A DNA stretch of 64,000 bases from GWE2-40-63 sp050251815 (lineage in GTDB: Bacteria; Bacteroidota; Bacteroidia; Bacteroidales; SZUA-534), in the NCBI GenBank assembly GCA_050251815.1, contig JBFWMB010000003.1:1-64000 (forward strand). The letters are read 5' to 3'. The notes below the pieces were generated by a model. That model saw only the letters and a list, made by a program, of their open reading frames with translations, ran no database searches and was not told where the DNA came from. Below are positions 23,463 through 32,195 of this stretch, one piece after another (the stretch's first letter is position 1; every line of letters begins with the position of its first letter). The translations under genes and the position numbers were made by a program.

Positions 23463-24377
23463 ATGAAAAGAATAAAGTTACTTTTTACACTTGTTGCCAC
23501 CTTTTTAAGCTTTACCCTATGGGCTCAGGAAACACAGCCCTGGGATATTCCGGAAGATCAGGCTGATAAAACGGCTCCGGCTATGTTTACACCCGATATG
23601 GCAAAAGTAGGAAAGGATGTTTACCTGAAAACCTGTACATCGTGTCATGGTGATCCGGGTAAAAACAATCCGGCCAAACTGAACCCGGTACCGTCTGATT
23701 TGGCATCGCCCGGAGTGGCGAGTCAGAGCGATGGAACCCTGCATTATAAAATTGTGCACGGTAAAGGGTTGATGCCTGCATTTAAAAACACCCTCTCGGC
23801 CACCGATATTTGGAATGTGATTGCTTACATCCGATCATTTCATACCGATTACGTGCAACTCGAACCCCGGGTAATTAAAACATTTGGAGGAAGTTCACTA
23901 AAACTTACGCTTGAATATTTAAAAGAAGAATTAAAGTTTAAGGTTTTGGCTGTTGGGGTAAAAGATGAAATGGAAACTCCGGCCGAAGGTGTGGAACTGG
24001 CGTTATTTGCCAACCGGTATTTTGGAAAATTGCAATTGGGCGAGAGTAAAACTACCAATGCCCGGGGTGAAGCTTTTTTTGATGTTCCTGAAAATCTTCC
24101 GGGCAACGAAAAAGGCGAATTAACACTTCAGGCTAAGGTAGTGGATACCGACACTTATGGCGATGTGCTTACCAATGGAGTTTTTGCTGCCGGTGAACCA
24201 ACCAATAAGCCAGGACTTACCGAAAAACGAGCCATGTGGAATGTGGGAAGTATGGCTCCCTGGTGGATTTCTCTGGTCTATCCTTTAGGAGTTTTGGCAG
24301 TGCTTGGAACCATTGGGTACATTCTTTTGTTACTAAAAAAGGTTTATTCCCAAGGGAATGACGCATCAGATAACTAA
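23463..24377 (+). CDS. Membrane-anchored monoheme cytochrome c
   Basis: A 304-residue protein with a signal peptide (LVATFLSFTLWAQ, residues ~10-22), one c-type heme site CTSCH (58-62) and a likely axial Met in GKGLMPAFK (near 103). Residues ~140-255 resemble a beta-sandwich carrier domain (VELALFANRYFGKLQLGES), and a C-terminal helix (~265-292) anchors it. It should collect electrons from the NrfD/Fe-S pair and hand them to the CuA or heme c site of the oxidase. It begins two bases after the NrfD gene. The extra C-terminal domain is unusual for a simple class I cytochrome. Confidence 0.85.
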   Translation: MKRIKLLFTLVATFLSFTLWAQETQPWDIPEDQADKTAPAMFTPDMAKVGKDVYLKTCTSCHGDPGKNNPAKLNPVPSDLASPGVASQSDGTLHYKIVHGKGLMPAFKNTLSATDIWNVIAYIRSFHTDYVQLEPRVIKTFGGSSLKLTLEYLKEELKFKVLAVGVKDEMETPAEGVELALFANRYFGKLQLGESKTTNARGEAFFDVPENLPGNEKGELTLQAKVVDTDTYGDVLTNGVFAAGEPTNKPGLTEKRAMWNVGSMAPWWISLVYPLGVLAVLGTIGYILLLLKKVYSQGNDASDN

Positions 24378-24387
24378 AATATACCAT

Positions 24388-24804
24388 ATGAACAAGTTAA
24401 CTTTCTTAGGCCGCATTTTATTTGCCTTGCCATTTGCCATTTTTGGTTTGAATCATTTTTTCATGACTGACTTTTTTGGAGGAATGCTCACAACCTTTAT
24501 TCCGGGTGGTGGTTTTACCATTGTTTTCACCGGGGTTTTGCTTATTGTAATCAGTGCCTTAATAATTTTTAAAAAGTTTGTGCGCGAAGCCGCTATGGCC
24601 TTAGCCATATTGTTGACCCTGTTTATTCTGACCATTCACATTCCTCATCTGGTAAATCCGGCAACCATGGATCCCAACTTTATTTACAATGAAGTTTTGG
24701 CCGAAAGTCGCATCAACATGTTTGTCTGGATAAATTTATTTAAAGACCTTTCCTTACTCGGAGCATCGCTGTTTTTGCTAGGGGTTTGCGAAAAGGAAGG
24801 ATAA
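24388..24804 (+). CDS. DoxX-like small membrane protein
   Basis: From the ATG at 24388 (MNKLTFLGRILFALP), a 138-residue protein with four hydrophobic helices. An in-frame ATG at 24358 overlaps the upstream gene and is less likely. The opening LGRILFALPFAIFGLNHFF is typical of the DoxX/DoxD-like family, which is often found in respiratory or redox operons without a defined role. It may assist quinone handling or complex assembly. It lies between the cytochrome c and SCO genes. Confidence 0.75.
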   Translation: MNKLTFLGRILFALPFAIFGLNHFFMTDFFGGMLTTFIPGGGFTIVFTGVLLIVISALIIFKKFVREAAMALAILLTLFILTIHIPHLVNPATMDPNFIYNEVLAESRINMFVWINLFKDLSLLGASLFLLGVCEKEG

Positions 24805-24829
24805 TTGCTAACTGAATTAATAAATATAT

Positions 24830-25615
24830 ATGAATCACATTAAGACATTTTTTCTTTTATTTTTTCTAACTGCAGGAATTGCATCCTTTGCGCAGTTTGG
24901 AAATTCAAAACCTTCGGAAGTGGGCGTTTTTGAGCATCTTGACGACACCATTCCACTCGATCTTAGTTTTTACAACGAAGAAGGAAATCTGGTAAAGTTG
25001 GGCGATTACATCAACAAGCCCACCGTACTTTCATTTGTTTATTTCGACTGTCCGGGGCTTTGCAATCCGCTGCTTGATGGAGTAAATGAAGTGGTAGGCA
25101 AAATTGACATGGAATTGGGTGTGCATTACGATGTGGTAACCATTAGCTTTAATCCGGGTGATTCGCCTGCTAAAGCTGCTGATAAAAAGCGGAATTTTGC
25201 CACGGTGTTAACCGATAAAAACAGGCCTTACTGGAATTTTTTGGTGGGCGATACAGCCAATGTTAACGGAATTTTAAATGCGGTGGGGTACAAAATTAAA
25301 AAAGTGGGAGTCGATTACCTGCATCCATCAGCTATAATTCTAGTAAGCCCCGAAGGCAAAATTACCCGCTATCTTTATGGAACCTACTTTTTGCCTTTCG
25401 ATTTAAAAATGGCGGTTACCGAAGCCTCAAAAGGAATTTCACGCCCCACCATAAATCGGGTGCTCGAATATTGTTTCAGTTACGATCCACAGGGACAAAA
25501 ATACAAATTGCAAATAACCAAAGTCAGCGCTACCATTATCATCTTTTTTGCGCTCATTCTGTTCCTTGTGCTATTGCTGAAACCCAAAAAAAAGAATCAA
25601 AATCAGACTAATTAG
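24830..25615 (+). CDS. SCO1/SenC copper chaperone for CuA assembly
   Basis: A 261-residue exported thioredoxin-fold protein with a C-terminal membrane anchor (IIIFFALILFLVLLL). Copper ligands of the SCO family are present: CPGLC (CxxxC, about residues 75-79) and a distal His in YLHPSAIIL. It inserts copper into the CuA centre of oxidase subunit II, which is encoded four genes downstream. The position directly ahead of coxA supports this. A signal peptide (FFLLFFLTAGIASFAQ) is visible. Confidence 0.88.
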   Translation: MNHIKTFFLLFFLTAGIASFAQFGNSKPSEVGVFEHLDDTIPLDLSFYNEEGNLVKLGDYINKPTVLSFVYFDCPGLCNPLLDGVNEVVGKIDMELGVHYDVVTISFNPGDSPAKAADKKRNFATVLTDKNRPYWNFLVGDTANVNGILNAVGYKIKKVGVDYLHPSAIILVSPEGKITRYLYGTYFLPFDLKMAVTEASKGISRPTINRVLEYCFSYDPQGQKYKLQITKVSATIIIFFALILFLVLLLKPKKKNQNQTN

Positions 25616-25624
25616 CAATTTTTT

Positions 25625-27229
25625 ATGGAAACCCAAAACAATCAACTGAACTACATTGAAGATACCCAGGGCAGGAAGGGAATTTTTGCCTGGATATTTT
25701 CAACCGATCATAAGCGCATAGGAATCCTGTATTTGATTTCTATCACTACATTTTTCCTGTTAGCTGCCTTAATGGGCGGCCTAATGCGACTTGAACTTAT
25801 TGCTCCGGGCGAAACCATTATGGATGCGCAAACTTATAATGGTTTGTTTACCGTACATGGTATTATTATGATATTCCTGGTGGTGATTCCCGGATTGGGC
25901 GCCGTTTTTGGAAACTTCTTTTTGCCCATCATGATTGGTGCCCGCGACGTGGCTTTTCCGCGATTAAATCTTTTTTCGTGGTGGATTTACATGGCAGGCG
26001 CTGTATTAGCTGTTTATTCCCAGTTTGCCGGCGACGGACCACCAGATACAGGCTGGACCTTTTACGCACCCTATAGTACCGAGAGTGGAACCAATGTAGT
26101 AGCTGCTGTTTTTGCCGCATTTGTGCTGGGCTTTTCGTCCATCTTAACCGGATTAAACTTTATTGTTACTATTCATCGTATGCGGGCCCCGGGAATGACC
26201 TGGTTTAAAATGCCACTTTTCCCCTGGTCGCTTTATGCTACCGCCTGGATTCAGGTACTGGCTACCCCTATTGTGGGTATTACCCTGATGATGATTGTTG
26301 CGGAACGGATGTTTCAGATTGGTTTTTTTGATCCGGCGTTGGGCGGCGACCCCATTTTGTATCAGCATTTGTTCTGGATTTATTCGCATCCCGCGGTTTA
26401 CATAATGATTTTACCTGCCATGGGAGTGATAACAGAGATTATCCCAACCTTTGCAAAAAAATCAATATTCGGATATAAGGCCATAGCCCTGTCGAGTGTG
26501 GCCATTGCTGCCGTGGGTTATTTTGTGTGGGGACATCACATGTACACCTCAGGAATGAGCGGAACAGCACGCTGGTTTTTCTCTTTCTTAACCTTTATTG
26601 TGGCCATACCGAGTGCTATTAAAGTATTTAACTGGGTGGCTACCATGTACAAGGGTTCCATCGATGTGAGAACACCCTTTTTATATGCTGCTACCTTTAT
26701 TTTCTTATTTATGATTGGCGGTTTAACCGGATTGGTATTGGGTTCGCTGGCTACCGATGTTCATGTTCACGACACATCGTTTGTAGTTGCCCATTTCCAC
26801 TACATTATATTTGGAGGAATGGGCTTTGCCTTTTTCGCAGCCATCCATTACTGGTGGCCAAAAATGTTTGGAAAAATGTATAACGAACGCGTGGCAAATA
26901 TTGCCTGGCTGATAACTTTTGTGGGTTTTAACGTATTGTATTTCCCTTTGTTTGTAATCGGAATTCAGGGAATGCCAAGGCGTTACTTTGATTACCTGCC
27001 CGAGTTTCACGCCGGTCATTTTATTTCGACCATAGGTGCATTTATTTTGCTGTTTGGTTTATTCTTAATGATAATTAATATTTACCGGGCTAAAAAACAT
27101 GGCACACCGGCGGGCGATAATCCCTGGGGTGGTGTTACCCTGGAGTGGAAGGTTCCTTCACCACCACCCACCCTGAACTTTGATGAGATTCCAACCATCA
27201 CCAAATCGCCTTATTCTTTTGAGAAATAA
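25625..27229 (+). CDS. coxA: Cytochrome c oxidase subunit I (A2-type heme-copper oxidase)
   Basis: The 534-residue catalytic subunit, with about twelve membrane helices. Heme and CuB ligands are in VHGIIMIF, WIYSHPAVYIMILP, WGHHMYTSGM and VVAHFHYIIFGG. Helix VI reads YSHPAVY rather than HPEVY: the D-channel glutamate is replaced and a YS pair is present, which marks the A2 subfamily of proton-pumping oxidases, as in caa3 enzymes. It reduces oxygen to water with electrons delivered by subunit II. Length and ligands are complete. It is followed by subunits III, IV and II in that order, with subunit II last instead of first. Confidence 0.95.
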   Translation: METQNNQLNYIEDTQGRKGIFAWIFSTDHKRIGILYLISITTFFLLAALMGGLMRLELIAPGETIMDAQTYNGLFTVHGIIMIFLVVIPGLGAVFGNFFLPIMIGARDVAFPRLNLFSWWIYMAGAVLAVYSQFAGDGPPDTGWTFYAPYSTESGTNVVAAVFAAFVLGFSSILTGLNFIVTIHRMRAPGMTWFKMPLFPWSLYATAWIQVLATPIVGITLMMIVAERMFQIGFFDPALGGDPILYQHLFWIYSHPAVYIMILPAMGVITEIIPTFAKKSIFGYKAIALSSVAIAAVGYFVWGHHMYTSGMSGTARWFFSFLTFIVAIPSAIKVFNWVATMYKGSIDVRTPFLYAATFIFLFMIGGLTGLVLGSLATDVHVHDTSFVVAHFHYIIFGGMGFAFFAAIHYWWPKMFGKMYNERVANIAWLITFVGFNVLYFPLFVIGIQGMPRRYFDYLPEFHAGHFISTIGAFILLFGLFLMIINIYRAKKHGTPAGDNPWGGVTLEWKVPSPPPTLNFDEIPTITKSPYSFEK

Positions 27230-27259
27230 TCCAAATTTGACGATCGAAAAATAAAACCT

Positions 27260-27856
27260 ATGGAAGAACATAGAGATGATATAGGATCACGAATGGGAAT
27301 GTGGATATTCATATTCACCGAATTGCTCCTGTTTGGTGGCCTTTTTCTGGTGTATGCCATTTATCGGGCCGACTATTCTGCCGAATTTCACACCGCAGCC
27401 TATGAATTGAATGCATTTATGGGCGCTTTAAATACGGTTATCCTGCTGGTAAGCAGCGCCACCATTGCCATGGCAATTACGGCTGTTCAAAAAGGAAATA
27501 AAAAACTGGCACTGACCTTAGTAGCCATTACCCTTTTAATGGCGCTTTTTTTTCTGGTTAATAAATATTTTGAGTGGGGGCATAAAATTCATCTGGGCAT
27601 TTATCCCGGCTCTGAGTTACTCACCAAACTGGAACGGGGCGAACTGCTGTTTTTTGGTCTTTATTATTTTATGACCGGTTTGCACGGATTCCATATTGTG
27701 GTGGGAATGATACTACTTACCGTAGTATTTTTTAAGATTAAATCGGGGGCTATTAATGCCGAAAGTTTTGTTTTGCTGGAAAACGGCGGTTTGTACTGGC
27801 ACCTGGTCGATTTAATCTGGATTTTTCTGTTTCCTTTGTTGTACCTACTTACTTAA
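27260..27856 (+). CDS. Cytochrome c oxidase subunit III
   Basis: A 198-residue membrane protein with five hydrophobic segments. The family signature includes GMWIFIFTELLLFGGLF near the start, YYFMTGLHGFHIVVGM in the middle and a final GLYWHLVDLIWIFLFPLLYL. It is the shorter bacterial form, lacking the first two helices of the mitochondrial-type protein. It stabilises subunit I and supports proton uptake. It lies between subunits I and IV in the operon. Confidence 0.92.
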   Translation: MEEHRDDIGSRMGMWIFIFTELLLFGGLFLVYAIYRADYSAEFHTAAYELNAFMGALNTVILLVSSATIAMAITAVQKGNKKLALTLVAITLLMALFFLVNKYFEWGHKIHLGIYPGSELLTKLERGELLFFGLYYFMTGLHGFHIVVGMILLTVVFFKIKSGAINAESFVLLENGGLYWHLVDLIWIFLFPLLYLLT

Positions 27857-27862
27857 TGCTTT

Positions 27863-28162
27863 ATGGAGAATCACGAACACGAGCCTCATGAAAACCACAT
27901 AACTTCCTATACTACTTTAGCTAAAGTGCTGATTGGATTGTTGTTTTTAACCTTTATTACCGTTGCGGTTACCGGCATCCATCTGGGACCTTTAACAGTA
28001 GCTGTAGCGCTTATTATTGCTTGCGTGAAAGGTGGTATTGTATTAACCTGGTTTATGCATTTAAAATTTGAATTACCTGTTTTTCGTTACATGGTTCTGG
28101 GAGTTTTTCTTTTATTTGCATTGATAATTATAATTACATTCTTCGATTACGCTTTTAGATAA
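27863..28162 (+). CDS. Cytochrome c oxidase subunit IV (prokaryotic type)
   Basis: A 99-residue protein with a His-rich N-terminal tail (MENHEHEPHENH) and three hydrophobic helices, including KGGIVLTWFMHLKFE, as in the CyoD/CoxD-like small subunit. It probably helps assembly of the heme-copper oxidase. It sits six bases after subunit III and 10 before subunit II. The His-rich tail could transiently bind metal, which is inference. Confidence 0.85.
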   Translation: MENHEHEPHENHITSYTTLAKVLIGLLFLTFITVAVTGIHLGPLTVAVALIIACVKGGIVLTWFMHLKFELPVFRYMVLGVFLLFALIIIITFFDYAFR

Positions 28163-28172
28163 AACTTACACT

Positions 28173-29099
28173 ATGACTATTTTACAGATATTTTCGGGTG
28201 CTTCGAACTTTGTTGATGGAGTAGATACTGCATTTGTACTCATCTTTGGCGTTTCGTTCTTCTTCCTGTTTGGCATTACCGCTGTTATGATTTATTTTAT
28301 TTACAAGTATCACAAATCACGAAACCCCGTAGCTACCCAAATTGAAGGCAGCAATACGCTGGAGGTTATTTGGACGGTTATTCCCCTGATTATTGTGCTG
28401 GTAATGTTTTATTATGGTTACAGAGGGTATGCAGTTATGCGTGAGGTTCCCGAGGATGCCATTACCGTTAAAGTAATCTCCTATATGTGGGACTGGGACT
28501 TTGAATACGAGAACGGAAAACTGTCGAAAGACCTGTACGTTCCGTTAAATAAAGCCGTAAAGTTGGAGCTTACTTCGCTCGATGTAATTCACAGTTTGTA
28601 TATTCCCGCTTTTCGGGTTAAAGAAGATGCCGTGCCGGGCGTAACCAATTACATGTGGTTTATTGCCCAACTTGAAGGCAGTTACGATGTGCTTTGCGCT
28701 GAATATTGCGGATTGCGTCACTCTTACATGGATGCCAAAGCCATTGTGGTTCCTGAAGAAGAATACCTGGCCTGGTTAGCTGACTTCGATCCGGAAGTTA
28801 AAGATCCGAAAGGATTGGAGATAATGCGGGCCAACGCCTGTATGGGCTGTCATTCGTTAGACGGAGCCAAACTGGTAGGACCATCGTTTAAGGGAGTGTT
28901 TGGAACAGAACGAACCGTTATTGTCGATGGTAAATCCACCACAGTTGTTGCCGATGAGGAGTATATGAAACGGGCGATTATCGATCCCAATAAAGAAGTG
29001 GTCGAAGGGTATCCGCCCAATGTAATGCAAAGTTACAAGAAGATTATTGCCGAAGAGGACATCAACCACATCGTAGATTACTTAAAAACAATTAACTAA
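28173..29099 (+). CDS. Cytochrome c oxidase subunit II with fused cytochrome c (caa3 type)
   Basis: A 308-residue protein with two N-terminal membrane helices, a cupredoxin domain and a C-terminal cytochrome c domain. CuA ligands are His140, Cys175, Cys179, His183 and Met186 (CAEYCGLRHSYM). The heme c site is CMGCH (223-227), with an axial Met in NVMQSYK near 292. The fused heme makes this a caa3-type oxidase that accepts electrons from the partner cytochrome. It is unusual in being the last structural subunit of the operon. All ligands are present. Confidence 0.95.
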   Translation: MTILQIFSGASNFVDGVDTAFVLIFGVSFFFLFGITAVMIYFIYKYHKSRNPVATQIEGSNTLEVIWTVIPLIIVLVMFYYGYRGYAVMREVPEDAITVKVISYMWDWDFEYENGKLSKDLYVPLNKAVKLELTSLDVIHSLYIPAFRVKEDAVPGVTNYMWFIAQLEGSYDVLCAEYCGLRHSYMDAKAIVVPEEEYLAWLADFDPEVKDPKGLEIMRANACMGCHSLDGAKLVGPSFKGVFGTERTVIVDGKSTTVVADEEYMKRAIIDPNKEVVEGYPPNVMQSYKKIIAEEDINHIVDYLKTIN

Positions 29100-29975
29100 T
29101 TGAATACTTCTAAACTTATTGATTGGAAAAGTTGGCTTGAACTTACCAAGTTCAAGCTTTCTTTTGCGGTAGCCTTATCGCCGGTAGCCGGTTATTTTAT
29201 GTATGGCCAAATAGAAGCTGCCGGATTAATTGGTGTTTTTGTGGGAACTTTATTTCTGGCCCTGGGGGTGGCTGCTTTGAATCAATATCAGGAGCGTCAT
29301 TCCGACAGCCGTATGGAGCGTACCAGCAATCGCCCGATTCCTGCGGGTATCATTTCCGAAGGAAAAGCATTGCAAAGTGTATTCTTTTTATTGCTGGCTG
29401 GCAGTTTTATTCTTTGGTACCTTACCACTCCCAGTACCCTGCTTTTGGGCTTATTAAATGTGGTTTGGTACAATGCCATTTATACCCCGTTAAAACGAAA
29501 GTCGGCCTTTGCTGCAATTCCGGGTGGAGTTTGCGGAGCCCTTCCACCCATGATGGGCTGGACCGCAGCAGGAGGCGATCTGTTTCATCCAAAAATAATC
29601 ATTCTGGCACTGTTCTTTTTCGTTTGGCAAATTCCCCACTTCTGGTTAATCCTGTTGAAATTTGGGGAACAATACAGTAAAGCGGGCCTGCCCTCAATAA
29701 CTGACATCTGGGATGCCCGCCAGTTAAAAAGCATCACCTTTATCTGGATGCTTGCCACTGGCGTTTCGGCGCTGCTTTTGCCCGCGTTTAATATGATTCA
29801 GGTATTGGTTTTAAAAATACTGTTGGTGCTGGTAACGTTAAGCTATGTGTATTATGCCTACAAAAGTCTTTATGCTTCAGCCAAAAAAGTGAATTACTTT
29901 TTGGCTTTTATGGCCATAAACTTGTTTCTGATTGGTATCATGCTCTTGTTGGTTATTCAGCAGTTTTGGAAATAA
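29100..29975 (+). CDS. Heme O synthase (protoheme IX farnesyltransferase)
   Basis: A 291-residue UbiA-family prenyltransferase that farnesylates heme b to heme O. It starts with TTG directly after the subunit II stop codon (MNTSKLIDWKSWLELTKFKL), so translation is tightly coupled. The signature NQYQERHSDSRMERTSNRP, with its Asp-rich prenyl-diphosphate site, and the second motif YTPLKRKS and WQIPHFWLILLKF are present. No heme A synthase (CtaA) gene accompanies it, so heme A must be made from a gene elsewhere if the oxidase uses it. It is the last gene of the operon and ends before a 22-bp tandem repeat. Confidence 0.92.
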   Translation: MNTSKLIDWKSWLELTKFKLSFAVALSPVAGYFMYGQIEAAGLIGVFVGTLFLALGVAALNQYQERHSDSRMERTSNRPIPAGIISEGKALQSVFFLLLAGSFILWYLTTPSTLLLGLLNVVWYNAIYTPLKRKSAFAAIPGGVCGALPPMMGWTAAGGDLFHPKIIILALFFFVWQIPHFWLILLKFGEQYSKAGLPSITDIWDARQLKSITFIWMLATGVSALLLPAFNMIQVLVLKILLVLVTLSYVYYAYKSLYASAKKVNYFLAFMAINLFLIGIMLLLVIQQFWK

Positions 29976-30043
29976 AATAAAAAAGCCAGCCTTTTTTCTT
30001 AACCTGAAATTGGTCTGAAAATCTGAATAAAAGAATCGATTAA

Positions 30044-30197
30044 AAAACCTGCGCGGCTTTTGGGTAAAACCTGCTGTGATCTTTGGCAAAACCTGCGCAG
30101 CTTTTAGGTAAAACCACAGCAGCTTTTGAGCAAAACCTGCGCAGCTTTTAGGTAAAACCACAGCAGCTTTTGAGCAAAACCTGCGCAGCTTTTTATA
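30044..30197. repeat. Seven tandem copies of a 22-bp near-palindromic unit
   Basis: Seven contiguous units (30044, 30066, 30088, 30110, 30132, 30154, 30176) each start AAAACC and end near CTTTT. Units 3, 5 and 7 share AAAACCTGCGCAGCTTTT; units 4 and 6 share AAAACCACAGCAGCTTTT, so copies 3-6 form a higher-order 44-bp repeat. The unit core is nearly self-complementary. It fills the space between the converging heme O synthase and outer-membrane protein genes and could act as a terminator cluster. Confidence 0.92.
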
Positions 30198-30209
30198 AAT
30201 GATACTTTT

Positions 30210-31304
30210 TTAACGTAAAGTCACCGCCAAACCAGCAGTATGCATCGTGTATTTTTGCATGCTCAGGGCATAATGGAACACAATGGGTCCCAGTTTTAGA
30301 CGGGCGCCTGCCTGGAAGTTAAAGTTTGTAAATTTCTGCTCTACCACCAATGGGTCATCTTCAGCATTGTTTATAGCCAGATTGTTGCTTCCATCTAATT
30401 CCACAATGGGATAAGTTCCATACAATCCGCTCTCAAATTTTCCCGAGTTAAAACCTAAGCCAATGAAGGGTTGGAATACGGGAATACTGGCACCTACCAG
30501 GAGGGAGCCTGAAAAAGAAGAGGACTTCATACTAAAATTCTGATTCTCCCACATGGTCGTATTATTAGCTAAGGAACCATTTGATATATTTAAAACCTCT
30601 GGCGTAATAGCTAAGTCACCCCCTGAAAAGCCGGTGTAAAACCTGGTATAACCAATTAAACCTGATATTTGCAGGAAAGGAACTTTACTTACCACAGGAA
30701 TCCATTGTTTAATGTCGTGTTTGACTCCGATACCCCAAAGACCTGTTTTTTCAAGGGATACATCCGCAGTCTCGGAAAGGATATTGTTGGCAAAATTGCT
30801 GACATCAGGAATAAACCGTCCGATAAGTTCAGTCCCTTTGGGTAAACCAAAACCAAGCTGTAAATGGGGGGCAGCACTTAGTCCCAAACCTATTCCGCTA
30901 AAAGCATCAAAAGTAAGGGTTGGCATGCCATTACCAAAATCATAATTAATTTGAGGCGGGGTTGCACCCGATTCCCCCCGAATGGTTGGAACCTCCTGAT
31001 TGGCGTTTAAGCCGGTAAAACTAAAACCAGCCGGTAAGTCAATAGCACTGGCTTTGGTTACTCCTTCCGTTGAGGGAATAAAAACGAGCGAAGCTCCTAA
31101 GGTAACATCAAATCCTAAGGAACTATGTACTTTGGCCGTATGAGCCCAACCTCCGCTCAATGCAACGGGTACTGATTTTGCAAATGGTGCCGTATAGGCA
31201 TTTATATAAGAGTTCAAATCACTGACCTGAAAGGTGGTCTGTGCTTTTAATGAACCCACAGTTATAACCATTGCAACAAATGAAAGTGTAATAAACTTCT
31301 TCAT
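30210..31304 (-). CDS. DUF6588-like outer-membrane beta-barrel protein
   Basis: A 364-residue exported protein: signal peptide MKKFITLSFVAMVITVGSLK ending in AQ, then alternating amphipathic strands with many aromatic-glycine turns (WGIGVKHDIKQWIP, FNFQAGARLKLGPI) and a short conserved N-terminal segment with YINAYTAPFAKSV. This matches the DUF6588 family of Bacteroidota, which is predicted to form a barrel in the outer membrane; the cargo is unknown. It is monocistronic, its stop follows the 22-bp repeat array, and its promoter must lie in the 228-bp spacer shared with the tatD-like gene. Confidence 0.75.
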   Translation of the reverse strand: MKKFITLSFVAMVITVGSLKAQTTFQVSDLNSYINAYTAPFAKSVPVALSGGWAHTAKVHSSLGFDVTLGASLVFIPSTEGVTKASAIDLPAGFSFTGLNANQEVPTIRGESGATPPQINYDFGNGMPTLTFDAFSGIGLGLSAAPHLQLGFGLPKGTELIGRFIPDVSNFANNILSETADVSLEKTGLWGIGVKHDIKQWIPVVSKVPFLQISGLIGYTRFYTGFSGGDLAITPEVLNISNGSLANNTTMWENQNFSMKSSSFSGSLLVGASIPVFQPFIGLGFNSGKFESGLYGTYPIVELDGSNNLAINNAEDDPLVVEQKFTNFNFQAGARLKLGPIVFHYALSMQKYTMHTAGLAVTLR

Positions 31305-31532
31305 GGTATATTAATTTTAATTTAGTTACCTAATAATACAATCGCAGCGTTTATTGGTTTAGTCAAAAATAATTAAAATCAGTATATACGAGGTGAATTT
31401 CAGGGTATTTGGTTGCGTTTTGTTAAAAAAAGGTTGATTTTTTAACAGTTAAAATGAATTCAGGCGGGTAGGTAAACTAAGATTCTGCATAAATTTTACT
31501 GGCGTTCGGTAGGGATTACGTATTTTTAGTTT

Positions 31533-32195
31533 ATGCAAGCACTGCTTAACATACATACACATAAAACCCACAATACGGGTGTTGAATTGATAAACGCAAA
31601 CCTAAGGTCGCCTTTATTACCGGGTGTGCGTTACAGTCTGGGCCTGCATCCCTGGCAACTGAATGAGATTAATTTAACAGAAGCTCTTAAGGTGCTCGAC
31701 GAACAAGCCGCGCATAAGGCAATTTGTGCGGTGGGAGAGATTGGTATCGATCGGGCAATCTCCACTTCAGTTGAGAGCCAGGTGCAGGCTTTTAAAGCAC
31801 AACACACGTTGGCCGAAAAATACCGGCTGCCTGTTATTATTCATTGTGTGCGAGCCTGGAGCGATTTGGCGGCTCTGCATAAACAGTTGAAACCACAAAT
31901 TCCCTGGATATTTCATGGGTTTAACAGCAGTTTGCAAACTGCCCGGCAATTAATTGGGTTGGGAGCTTACCTGTCGTTTGGCCCGGCACTTTTGCATCAT
32001 GCGAAAGTGAAAGATGTTTTTCAGCAAATACCAGCCGAATTTTTGTTTTTGGAGACCGATGACTCCGATGAAAAAATTGAAAGCATCTATCAAAAAGCCG
32101 CCGAATTACGCCATATTTGCGTCGACGAATTGACGGATAGGGTTTATGCAAATTTTATAAAAGTTTTTGGAACGCAATGCACGAAAATTGGTTAG
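31533..32195 (+). CDS. TatD-family metal-dependent hydrolase, short form
   Basis: A 220-residue protein of the amidohydrolase superfamily. Metal ligands are seen in NIHTHK (H8, H10), GEIGID, VIIHCVRAW, FHGF and LETDD, in TatD order. Typical TatD DNases are about 260 residues, so this is a compact version common in Bacteroidota, usually called TatD family hydrolase. Its 3' end overlaps the start of tcdA by 19 bases, implying translational coupling. Whether it acts on DNA or another phosphoester is not clear. Confidence 0.82.
   Translation: MQALLNIHTHKTHNTGVELINANLRSPLLPGVRYSLGLHPWQLNEINLTEALKVLDEQAAHKAICAVGEIGIDRAISTSVESQVQAFKAQHTLAEKYRLPVIIHCVRAWSDLAALHKQLKPQIPWIFHGFNSSLQTARQLIGLGAYLSFGPALLHHAKVKDVFQQIPAEFLFLETDDSDEKIESIYQKAAELRHICVDELTDRVYANFIKVFGTQCTKIG

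Noticed and set aside
29877..30161. 94-codon minus-strand frame across the 22-bp repeats
   Set aside because: The repeated peptide is simply the translation of the tandem DNA repeat, and the frame overlaps the end of the heme O synthase gene.
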